This document shows positions 1-5,790 of a stretch of DNA of 5,790 nucleotides, in pieces. Under the pieces are notes generated by a model. That model did not search any database. It was not told the DNA's origin and worked only from the letters and a program-made list of their open reading frames with translations. Made by a program: the position numbers and the translations under genes. Position 1 is the stretch's first letter. Each line of letters opens with the position of its first letter. Where the stretch lies: contig JAMONG010000266.1 of assembly GCA_027066595.1 (NCBI GenBank), forward strand, positions 1-5,790, written 5' to 3'. This DNA comes from Sulfurovum sp. GTDB lineage: Bacteria; Campylobacterota; Campylobacteria; Campylobacterales; Sulfurovaceae.

Positions 1-3000
1 CATAACTTAGCTTTTTATTTTCATAAGTAGCTTTGAATCCTATAAAGGTTTTTTCTTTAGTTGCCAATCCACCTCGTATATCAAAGCCTGTTAAGTTTGT
101 TTGAAAAAACTTTACTTTTCGTATGGTATTGCCATTGTTATCTAGTAATTCTTTGTGTACTAAAGTATCTAGTTTTTCTTTTGCTTCACTCGTAGTTTCT
201 TTGTTTTTATGGTCTAAGTCAACAAAACTTTCTAACAATCTTTTTATCTCATTAGCTCTACTTTGAATGATGCTACATATCACATCGTTTGGATTTGTTT
301 TATAGCTGTACATCTTGTGCAAGATACTTTTTTCAAACCCCTTTACAAATACCTGTGGCTCTGTTTTAGTAGTGATTTTTAAAGCTATAAATTGCTTTAT
401 GATGTCTTCTCTCACAGTAAAGAACCCATTTGGTTTTTTACCATAAATAGTGTCTTTATGTATCTTAGAACTCATCGGCTTCTTAGAAACCCAAAAATTA
501 ACAGCTTTTGTCTTGCCAAATATATCTTTATAAAAGACAGAATCTTCTCCATACACATTGTAAGCATCTTCTATGAGTCCCACCAACTCTTTAGGCTCTA
601 CTCCTTCTATGAGTGGAAGCTCTTTTTTTATGTTGGCTCTTGCTTCATCGTCTATAACACCCATGTTTTCTCTAAAAGTATTTGAGAGTTTTTGTAGCCA
701 AGATTTATTGGTAAGTCCTATGAGTATGGCATCTATGGCATGATGAATGTTTGTATCTCGTACCTTTATTTTGACACCTAGTAACTTACGTATGTTTGAA
801 GTAGCTCGCCCTTGTACATGGGCTACAGCTTGCCCATTGGCTTGTTTTTTCTTGTCTAGGAATGGGTAGTAGCGTTTTAACATTTGTGCGGTGAGTGCTT
901 CTATGTACGAAGTGGCTCGTAACGATTTACTTTCAAAAGTGTCTTTATAGCCATCATCTAATGTCTCAGCCAAAAGATTTATTTTCTTTTTCCAGTTTAT
1001 TTTGTACTCTTTAAACAAATGCTCTATTCTATTTACATAGGCTACTTTATCTGTAACAAAATTCATAGGTAACTGATTTGATTTTTTGATATTTTCATCT
1101 CTATGGGCTAGTACTAGATTATGCTTAACACTAAGTCCTCCTAAACTTTGAGGGACAATATGGTCAATATCCACACGATTTGAGAAGATATCATCAAACC
1201 CTATCACCTTACCACTATAAATATCAAGCTTATCTTGTTCCTCCCAAAGCATAATCTTTCGAGCATATTTTTTCAGATTTTTTCCATACTCATTGGCTAT
1301 CTTTTGATACTCTTCATCTTCTATAATCTTTTGAAATTTCGCTTCATTTTCTCTGTTGGCTTTGTCTATAGCTTTTTTCGTATCTTCATTTTGACTAAGT
1401 TCTCGTGTACTCTCTACGCGTATCTCATCAAATGCTCCATAAGTTGCGTGAAGATGTTTTACTAAACGCATAGTCGCAGAGACTACATATTTAACAGGGT
1501 GGTTATTTATTTCTAAATTATCATCTTTTTCAAAAGTATTAACGTGTAGATGCTTAATTCCTTTCATATAGCTCGAATAATCTTCATTACGTTCAAGTCT
1601 CAACTCTTGCTTTATCTCATCAATAGTCATACCTTTTTCAAAATAAGGTATAAACTTTATCATCGCATGGGCTGATATATTGAGACTATTTCCAGTTTTG
1701 TGCTTAATGAGATTGATGATAGTCTCATCTTTTAGTCTTGCATCTTCTACCAATGTATATTTCATAAACACTTCATTGATTTGAGTATACATACTCTTAG
1801 GAGCTTTTTCAAATTCGAGTACATCAAATATCTCTTTAAGTATTTCATATTTATTATTTTTCTCAAAGACAGTATTTATAAAACTATTGTCTATCTTTCC
1901 CAAGTTAGCTAAGAAATGAAACTTTGTAATCGTATAGTGTACTTTTTTACCTTTTTTATCTAAGCGATAATCTTCTTTTCCAAAAACTTTAACTTCATCA
2001 TTTAATTTCAATAATTTACGTATATCCTGATACTTTATATCAGCTATATTTTTACCCTGTTTTATTTTCTTGAAAAAATCATCTGAGATTATTTTTATCT
2101 GTTCTTTTAAGATTTTAGTTTTACCAAAAGTTATGTTTGCAACCGATTGGTACATCTTATGTATATCTGACAAAAGCGAATACTGATGTGCCACTTTTTC
2201 TTCAGGGTAATACTCACAGTTTCCAAAAAGTGACAAGTCATTTGTAGAGTCTTTTTGGTCGTCTATAGTGGCTATGAGTTCTTTTGTAAATGTATCTATA
2301 TCAAAAGTCTTATCAAATAAACCAAAGTCCCTTTGAGACAATACTATTTTCTCTATCTCTTCTCTTATGTACTCACGGCGTATCATGTAGTTGTAGTTGT
2401 CATGGTTTCTAAAAGTGGGATTTGGCTTTTGTATCTCTATCTCGTAAATGATTCTAGCTACTGTTTTTTCAGGGTACTCTTTTCGCAAGGTTTCTACTGT
2501 TTTAAGAGCTTGTTTTATCTTACCTTTTTCGGCATCCTTTTCTTTCTTCTCTGGAACTTCAAATTCCAAGTCTATTAGTAATTCTTCGAGTAAATCATCT
2601 GTATCTAGCGACTTATAGCCTCTGTGTTTAGCCATCAAGTAAAGTATAGTAAACAATTCTTCTATCTCTAACTTCTGAGAAAAAGACTTCTCTGCTCGTA
2701 GATACCATTTGTTTATATATTTATTCTCTCGTTCTTGACGCAATAAATTATCTGCACTAGCCAACTTATATTTTTCAAAAAGCATAGCAAGGTTTTGGGT
2801 TCTTTGTTTTCGTAAGTCATATAAGTTGGCTGAAGACTGACTAGCACTATGTAAAAGTTTTTTTGATTTTCCATCTTTGTCTGTAGCTTTGTCAAACATA
2901 CTTATGCCATAATCTACAAGACTATATCTGTCATTATCCATCTCGTCTAAGATAGCGTACCCTATAGATGTTATACCTAAGTCTAAACTTAATATTTTTT

Positions 3001-3007
3001 TACTCAT
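1..3007 (-). CDS. cas9: Cas9, RNA-guided DNA endonuclease (type II, probably II-C), C-terminus beyond window
   Basis: Cas9 uses a crRNA:tracrRNA pair to find protospacers and cuts one DNA strand with RuvC and the other with HNH. The frame is open for 1,002 codons from the ATG at 3007-3005 to the left edge, with no stop. Seen motifs: RuvC-I LSLDLGITSIGYA with Asp9; a bridge-helix position at about 49-73 that is unusually arginine-poor; a helical recognition lobe from about 85 to 490 that includes AKHRGYKS (126-133); RuvC-II IRVESTREL with Glu532; HNH DIDHIVPQS with Asp615/His616, then HNLVL and Asn639; RuvC-III HHAIDA with His755, His756 and Asp759. SSKIHKDTIYG (about 840-850) and the last 40 visible residues align by eye with the wedge region of Neisseria Cas9. 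The PAM-interacting domain, probably 100 or more residues, is therefore off the edge. All nuclease residues are intact, so it is not a dead Cas9. Subtype II-C is inferred from compactness and host type; cas1, cas2 and csn2/cas4 cannot be checked here. A GGGGGA ribosome-binding site precedes the start. Confidence 0.97.
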   Translation of the reverse strand, partial: MSKKILSLDLGITSIGYAILDEMDNDRYSLVDYGISMFDKATDKDGKSKKLLHSASQSSANLYDLRKQRTQNLAMLFEKYKLASADNLLRQERENKYINKWYLRAEKSFSQKLEIEELFTILYLMAKHRGYKSLDTDDLLEELLIDLEFEVPEKKEKDAEKGKIKQALKTVETLRKEYPEKTVARIIYEIEIQKPNPTFRNHDNYNYMIRREYIREEIEKIVLSQRDFGLFDKTFDIDTFTKELIATIDDQKDSTNDLSLFGNCEYYPEEKVAHQYSLLSDIHKMYQSVANITFGKTKILKEQIKIISDDFFKKIKQGKNIADIKYQDIRKLLKLNDEVKVFGKEDYRLDKKGKKVHYTITKFHFLANLGKIDNSFINTVFEKNNKYEILKEIFDVLEFEKAPKSMYTQINEVFMKYTLVEDARLKDETIINLIKHKTGNSLNISAHAMIKFIPYFEKGMTIDEIKQELRLERNEDYSSYMKGIKHLHVNTFEKDDNLEINNHPVKYVVSATMRLVKHLHATYGAFDEIRVESTRELSQNEDTKKAIDKANRENEAKFQKIIEDEEYQKIANEYGKNLKKYARKIMLWEEQDKLDIYSGKVIGFDDIFSNRVDIDHIVPQSLGGLSVKHNLVLAHRDENIKKSNQLPMNFVTDKVAYVNRIEHLFKEYKINWKKKINLLAETLDDGYKDTFESKSLRATSYIEALTAQMLKRYYPFLDKKKQANGQAVAHVQGRATSNIRKLLGVKIKVRDTNIHHAIDAILIGLTNKSWLQKLSNTFRENMGVIDDEARANIKKELPLIEGVEPKELVGLIEDAYNVYGEDSVFYKDIFGKTKAVNFWVSKKPMSSKIHKDTIYGKKPNGFFTVREDIIKQFIALKITTKTEPQVFVKGFEKSILHKMYSYKTNPNDVICSIIQSRANEIKRLLESFVDLDHKNKETTSEAKEKLDTLVHKELLDNNGNTIRKVKFFQTNLTGFDIRGGLATKEKTFIGFKATYENKKLSY

Positions 3008-3016
3008 TGAATTGTA

Positions 3017-3022
3017 TCCCCC
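3017..3022 (-). promoter_or_regulatory. Ribosome-binding site of cas9
   Basis: On the minus strand GGGGGA lies 9 bases upstream of the cas9 ATG. It pairs with the 16S anti-Shine-Dalgarno only with G:U wobble, but it is the only purine-rich run in this AT-rich stretch. It fixes the start that gives the RuvC-I motif its usual distance from the N-terminus (catalytic Asp at residue 9). Confidence 0.6.
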
Positions 3023-3128
3023 AAAAGTTTAATATTTTATCTTATCATATAAGTAGTGTACTATTGATAGAATACATTAAGATATTCAAATCAGTATTGA
3101 ACTGAAATTATATTATTAAGCATACAAG

Positions 3129-3134
3129 ATTATA
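3129..3134 (-). promoter_or_regulatory. Candidate -10 box of the cas9 promoter
   Basis: The minus strand reads TTTTGA followed directly by TATAAT. This matches the T-rich-plus-TATAAT pattern of Campylobacterota housekeeping promoters, which usually lack a conserved -35. Transcription would start near 3122 and give cas9 a leader of roughly 115 bases. Weaker alternatives closer to the gene (TATGAT at 3044-3049 and TAAAAT at 3034-3039, minus strand) would give a much shorter leader. Confidence 0.5.
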
Positions 3135-3166
3135 TCAAAATCACAACAGAAGCTATTTTATTGTGT

Positions 3167-3172
3167 TACAAT
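3167..3172 (+). promoter_or_regulatory. Candidate extended -10 box of the antiporter promoter
   Basis: TGT followed by TACAAT (3164-3172) is an extended -10 element. It predicts a start near 3179 and a leader of about 24 bases. The box is embedded in a small perfect dyad, ATTGT-GTT-ACAAT (3160-3172), which could serve as a repressor site or arise by chance. The matching Shine-Dalgarno is AGGA at 3192-3195, seven bases before the ATG. Confidence 0.5.
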
Positions 3173-3202
3173 TATCCATCAGAACACACTTAGGAATCCA
3201 TA

Positions 3203-4813
3203 ATGCTTGAAATCATTGTACTTACCATATTTATCGCTACCATTACCAATCTAGTACTCACACGTTTTCATATACCGACTATCATCGGATACATTGCCAC
3301 GGGTGTTATCATTACCTATGTCTTAGAACTCTCGCATGAATCTAACTCTAAAGAGCTACATACCATAGCTGAGTTTGGTATTGTTTTTCTTATGTTTACC
3401 ATAGGGTTAGAGTTTTCCATCCGCCATCTTGTCAAAATGAGAAAAGAGGTCTTTCTTTTTGGTGGACTGCAAGTAGGACTAAGTATGCTTACTTTTTTTC
3501 TTCTTTCTCACTATCTTTTTAGTATAGATGTCAAATCATCCGTCATCATCTCCGCTGCTTTGGCACTTTCATCGACTGCTATCGTGCTGAAAATACTCAA
3601 CTCCAACCGTGACATCAACAAAGAGTATGGACGTAGGTCTTTAGGTATTTTAATTTTTCAAGACATTATGGTCATCCCTATTCTTTTGATGATTACCATA
3701 TTTTCCATCAACGACCTCTCTTTAGGCACACTTCTTTGGAAAACAGCACTCGATGCACTTATCTTATTTGCCATGTTATGGGCATTTGGTAAATTTATAC
3801 TTGAACCTTTTTTTAATGAAGTAGTCAAAAGCAATTCTGATGAAATCTTTATAGGTTCCATACTCTTTTTAGTCATAGGTGCATCTGCTTTGGCACATTC
3901 ACTTGGTTTTACCTACTCATTGGGTGCATTTATCGCAGGGATGATTATCTCAGAGACACGCTACAAACATCAAGTAGAAGCTGACCTCATCCCTTTTAGG
4001 GACCTTCTGCTAGGTATATTTTTCATCACTGTAGGTATGCAGATAAACTTTACTGTCATCGCAACACACTATTTAACTATCTTAGGTTTGCTACTACTCT
4101 TTACTGTGATTAAAATGGCTATCATCTACCTTTTAGTACGTCGTGTGGCTATAAAGCGTGTCTCTGTTAAAACAGCCTTGGCACTCTTTCAGTTAGGTGA
4201 GTTTGGCTTGGTTGTCTTTGAACTTGCAAATGCTAAAAACCTCTTAGACCCTACCATCTCACAAGTACTCATCGTCACTATTATACTCTCGATGATACTC
4301 ACCCCTTTTGTTTTACGTAACATCGCATTTTTAACCGATGCCATCGTAGGCACACAAGATATAGAAGCAACCTCTATACAAACGAAACAGTTTAAACACC
4401 ATGTTGCAGTACTTGGATACGGACGATTAGGTCGCAAAATTTGTGAAAAACTTGCACGCCAAGAGGTAAGTTATATTGCTATTGAGAGTAATATGCATAA
4501 TGTTTTAGAGGCACAAAGAGAAGGACGAAACGTTATCTTTGGGAATGCCTCTAAAAAAACGATTTTAGAATCTATCAACATACGAGAAGCGATGGCTGTT
4601 ATCGTGGCATTTGACAACAGCGAAAAGCTGCATTTGGTCTGTGATATTTTAAGGTCTATGGCATTAGAAGCGAGAATCATCATAAAGGTAGATAACTTTA
4701 AAGAGAAAGAAGAGCTACAAAAAGAGTTCCCAAACTATGAGATAGTTGTAGGAACAGAGCAAGTCGCACGTGGAATGGTGGACTCTATGCTCAAGTGTGA
4801 CTTGGTCTATTAA
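3203..4813 (+). CDS. KefB/KefC/YbaL-type cation:proton antiporter (CPA2) with RCK domain
   Basis: This inner-membrane antiporter of the CPA2 family exchanges protons for a monovalent cation, probably K+ or Na+; the ion cannot be read from sequence. Residues 1-375 are a run of hydrophobic segments with family hallmarks: FLMFTIGLEFS (62-72), SSTAIVLKIL (123-132), FQDIMVIP (152-159) with the conserved Asp154 in the ion-binding region, GAFIAGMIISE (241-251), HQVEAD (256-261) at the place of the regulatory HALESD loop of KefC, and GEFGLVVFE (332-340). A linker leads to a Rossmann-type RCK (TrkA-N) domain from about 399, with GYGRLG (405-410) and acidic Glu428 at the end of the second strand, consistent with NAD(H) or nucleotide control. 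The protein is 536 residues and stops just after this domain, with no TrkA-C domain. No KefF/KefG-like partner gene is adjacent, so glutathione gating is unproven. The start is supported by AGGA seven bases upstream. YbaL-like is as likely as KefB/C. Confidence 0.95.
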   Translation: MLEIIVLTIFIATITNLVLTRFHIPTIIGYIATGVIITYVLELSHESNSKELHTIAEFGIVFLMFTIGLEFSIRHLVKMRKEVFLFGGLQVGLSMLTFFLLSHYLFSIDVKSSVIISAALALSSTAIVLKILNSNRDINKEYGRRSLGILIFQDIMVIPILLMITIFSINDLSLGTLLWKTALDALILFAMLWAFGKFILEPFFNEVVKSNSDEIFIGSILFLVIGASALAHSLGFTYSLGAFIAGMIISETRYKHQVEADLIPFRDLLLGIFFITVGMQINFTVIATHYLTILGLLLLFTVIKMAIIYLLVRRVAIKRVSVKTALALFQLGEFGLVVFELANAKNLLDPTISQVLIVTIILSMILTPFVLRNIAFLTDAIVGTQDIEATSIQTKQFKHHVAVLGYGRLGRKICEKLARQEVSYIAIESNMHNVLEAQREGRNVIFGNASKKTILESINIREAMAVIVAFDNSEKLHLVCDILRSMALEARIIIKVDNFKEKEELQKEFPNYEIVVGTEQVARGMVDSMLKCDLVY

Positions 4814-4828
4814 GGCATAAAGCCTTAA
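4810..4828. terminator. Inverted repeat shared by two convergent genes, possible bidirectional terminator
   Basis: TTAAGGC, a five-base ATAAA loop and GCCTTAA form a perfect 7-bp stem. The left arm contains the TAA of the antiporter (4811-4813). The right arm contains the TAA of the convergent membrane-protein gene (4825-4827 on the minus strand). Only 11 bases separate the two stop codons. There is no long T-run on either side, so intrinsic termination would be weak. The compact placement between convergent genes favours a termination or mRNA 3'-end role. Confidence 0.55.
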
Positions 4829-5496
4829 TCTTCCTGATCAAACATCACAGGATAAAGCAACCCATACGTGGTGATAAACATCAATGGTGCTGTCCAGATA
4901 AGACCAATACCCAATGGGATAGCCCCAAGAAACAGTGCAAACCCTAAAAGTACCATGAGACCAAACACCTTAAACCAATGTTTTGTGACTGTTTTTCTAG
5001 AGTACTCCATCGCATCCCAAATATCCATACCTTTGTCGACAATAAGCGGTAACACAAACATATAGGCAATACTCAAATAAATACCAGGCAAAATGAGTAA
5101 AAGTAATCCTATCATCGTCAAGATATAGACCAAAATCCCTGCCAATGCTAACTTACCCGTAAGGTGATAATAGTTAAAAATCGATTGAAAATGGATAGTC
5201 TCACCACGTGTATGGTTAATAGCCATCATCATGATACCCACCATGATAGGCATCAACACAGGATAACTTAAAATACCCACAATCTGTTGATTGAGTAAGT
5301 TTGGTTCTTCTGCTGTTCCTCCTGGAAAAACCAGACTTAAAAGTAAATTTACCACGATTGCTATCACGATATAGATAGCTAAAGCGATGACAAACTGTAA
5401 TTTTACACCCTCCATATGTGCCCAACCTGCTTTAGTTATCTCGATAATATCAAAATCATACTCTGCTATGTTTTGTTCTTTGTTTTCATTTTCCAT
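4825..5496 (-). CDS. Multi-pass integral membrane protein of unknown function
   Basis: A 223-residue protein with a short charged N-terminus (about 30 residues, Glu/Lys/Asn-rich) followed by about five to six hydrophobic segments: roughly 31-58, 75-93, 115-137, 139-153, 175-198 and 197-216. The most family-like stretch is LPGIYLSIAYMFVLPLIVD (136-154), followed by an amphipathic helix with AMEYSRKTV (162-170). This 'LPGiyl...lPlivd...A...S' signature is shared by several poorly characterised membrane families (DUF975, YciC and GPDPase membrane-domain types). I cannot choose among them and assign no function. Start choice: an ATG at 5502 would add two residues, but the AAGGA motif (5502-5506) overlaps that codon. 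The same motif sits five bases before the ATG at 5496, which I therefore prefer. The gene has its own promoter and converges on the antiporter gene. Confidence 0.85.
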   Translation of the reverse strand: MENENKEQNIAEYDFDIIEITKAGWAHMEGVKLQFVIALAIYIVIAIVVNLLLSLVFPGGTAEEPNLLNQQIVGILSYPVLMPIMVGIMMMAINHTRGETIHFQSIFNYYHLTGKLALAGILVYILTMIGLLLLILPGIYLSIAYMFVLPLIVDKGMDIWDAMEYSRKTVTKHWFKVFGLMVLLGFALFLGAIPLGIGLIWTAPLMFITTYGLLYPVMFDQED

Positions 5497-5516
5497 TGTC
5501 ATCCTTTTTTAGGATA

Positions 5517-5522
5517 ATTATA
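5517..5522 (-). promoter_or_regulatory. Candidate -10 box for the membrane-protein gene
   Basis: The minus strand reads TTTTTAGGT followed by TATAAT. Transcription would begin near 5510 and leave only about 14 bases before the ATG at 5496. The box lies in the left arm of a 7-bp inverted repeat (TATAACC 5519-5525, GGTTATA 5554-5560) whose other arm overlaps the opposite promoter. Confidence 0.6.
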
Positions 5523-5556
5523 ACCTAAAAATACACTTTTATTAAACCTTTTTGGT

Positions 5557-5562
5557 TATACT
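5557..5562 (+). promoter_or_regulatory. Candidate -10 box for the DUF3817 gene
   Basis: CTTTTTGGT is followed by TATACT, nearly the mirror image of the opposing promoter. The predicted start is near 5569, about 19 bases before the ATG. A good Shine-Dalgarno, AGGAGA (5578-5583), sits four bases upstream of the start codon at 5588. Confidence 0.6.
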
Positions 5563-5587
5563 CTCCAAAATTAAAATAGGAGACAAC

Positions 5588-5790
5588 ATGTCTGAATTAA
5601 AAAAATTTAAACTTATCAATAAAATAGAGGGTATTTCTTTCCTCATTTTACTTTTTATAGCCATGCCTGCAAAATACTACTTTGGCTACCCCCTAGCCAC
5701 AAAAGTAGTAGGAATGATACACGGCTTGCTTGTATTTGCATTTATTTATCAAATTTTTGAAGCTAAAAAAGAGGCGAACCTTACATGGAA
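5588..5790 (+). CDS. DUF3817 family integral membrane protein, 3' end beyond window
   Basis: Sixty-seven complete codons are visible, open to the right edge. The N-terminus has the layout I know from DUF3817 proteins, small bacterial membrane proteins of about 100 residues with no established function. A short basic lead (MSELKKFKLI) is followed by KIEGISFLILLFIAMPAKYY (12-31) and then VVGMIHGLLVFAF (40-52). The Glu-Gly near the start of the first helix, AMP-x-KY at its end and the K-VVGMIHG motif are the recognisable family positions. Two transmembrane helices are seen, at about 14-32 and 40-57, and a third is expected off the edge. AGGAGA four bases upstream supports the start. The gene is divergent from the neighbouring membrane-protein gene. 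Confidence 0.85.
   Translation, partial: MSELKKFKLINKIEGISFLILLFIAMPAKYYFGYPLATKVVGMIHGLLVFAFIYQIFEAKKEANLTW

Larger units (their letters stand above)
3008..3202. other. Divergent intergenic region between cas9 and the antiporter gene
   Basis: This 195-base AT-rich gap holds one candidate promoter for each flanking gene and little else. I looked for direct repeats of CRISPR length and found none. I also looked for a stable hairpin followed by a T-run, as a tracrRNA would end in, and found none. A weak 5-bp inverted repeat (3091-3095 with 3101-3105) falls in the predicted cas9 leader. Confidence 0.7.

Noticed and set aside
392..685. Open frame on the plus strand of about 97 codons within the cas9 region
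   Set aside because: It lies antisense to the continuous Cas9 frame, has no ribosome-binding site and gives a low-complexity Phe/Tyr/Ser-rich translation. The same applies to plus-strand frames at 1235-1465 and 2333-2578 and to the out-of-frame minus frame at 2713-2895.
3091..3123. Ten-codon upstream ORF in the predicted cas9 leader (minus strand, ATG at 3123-3121, TGA at 3093-3091)
   Set aside because: Its ATG falls on the predicted transcription start, it has no ribosome-binding site, and so short a frame is expected by chance in this AT-rich DNA.
3008..3202. tracrRNA gene in the gap upstream of cas9
   Set aside because: No strong hairpin followed by a T-run is visible on either strand. 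The repeat sequence is unknown, so an anti-repeat cannot be tested.
3658..4683. Minus-strand open frames inside the antiporter gene (for example 4189-4437 and 4471-4683)
   Set aside because: They are antisense to a well-supported CPA2 antiporter coding sequence and show no recognisable protein features.
4868..5425. Alternative frames at 4868-5065 (plus) and 5216-5425 (minus)
   Set aside because: Both overlap the membrane-protein gene, whose frame has clear transmembrane segments and a family-like motif. The alternatives have neither.
5497..5502. Start of the membrane-protein gene at 5502, two codons further upstream
   Set aside because: The Shine-Dalgarno AAGGA would overlap the start codon. 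The ATG at 5496 has it at five bases, a workable spacing.

Overview
The window looks like an AT-rich chromosomal segment of a free-living Campylobacterota (Sulfurimonas/Sulfurovum-like) bacterium. The assignment is an inference. It rests on the style of the proteins, on promoters built from a T-run plus TAnAAT -10 box with no clear -35, and on overall base composition. No rRNA or other taxonomic marker is present.

Left half (1-3007, minus strand): a cas9 gene whose 3' end lies beyond position 1. The visible 1,002 codons are open throughout. They carry every nuclease signature: RuvC-I Asp9, RuvC-II Glu532, HNH Asp615/His616/Asn639, and RuvC-III His755-His756 with Asp759. By comparison with Neisseria-type Cas9 the window edge falls in the wedge region, so the PAM-interacting domain is not seen. 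Cas1, Cas2, the array and the tracrRNA are not in the window. If present, they most likely lie beyond the left edge, because the other side of cas9 is an ordinary transporter gene. The most unusual feature is an arginine-poor segment where the arginine-rich bridge helix normally sits.

Centre (3008-3202): a 195-base divergent intergenic region with one candidate promoter facing each way. I see no CRISPR repeats and no tracrRNA-like hairpin with a T-tract. Then 3203-4813 (plus): a complete KefB/KefC/YbaL-type CPA2 cation:proton antiporter with a C-terminal nucleotide-binding RCK domain.

Right part: a compact inverted repeat (4810-4828) overlaps the stop codons of the antiporter and of a convergent gene for a multi-pass membrane protein (4825-5496, minus). 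A second divergent promoter region (5497-5587) has two near mirror-image -10 boxes. It leads to a DUF3817 membrane-protein gene that runs off the right edge.

The genes do not form one pathway. The defence gene on the left borders what look like ordinary membrane housekeeping genes, and each gene appears to have its own promoter. The only candidate for something unusual is the Cas9 itself.
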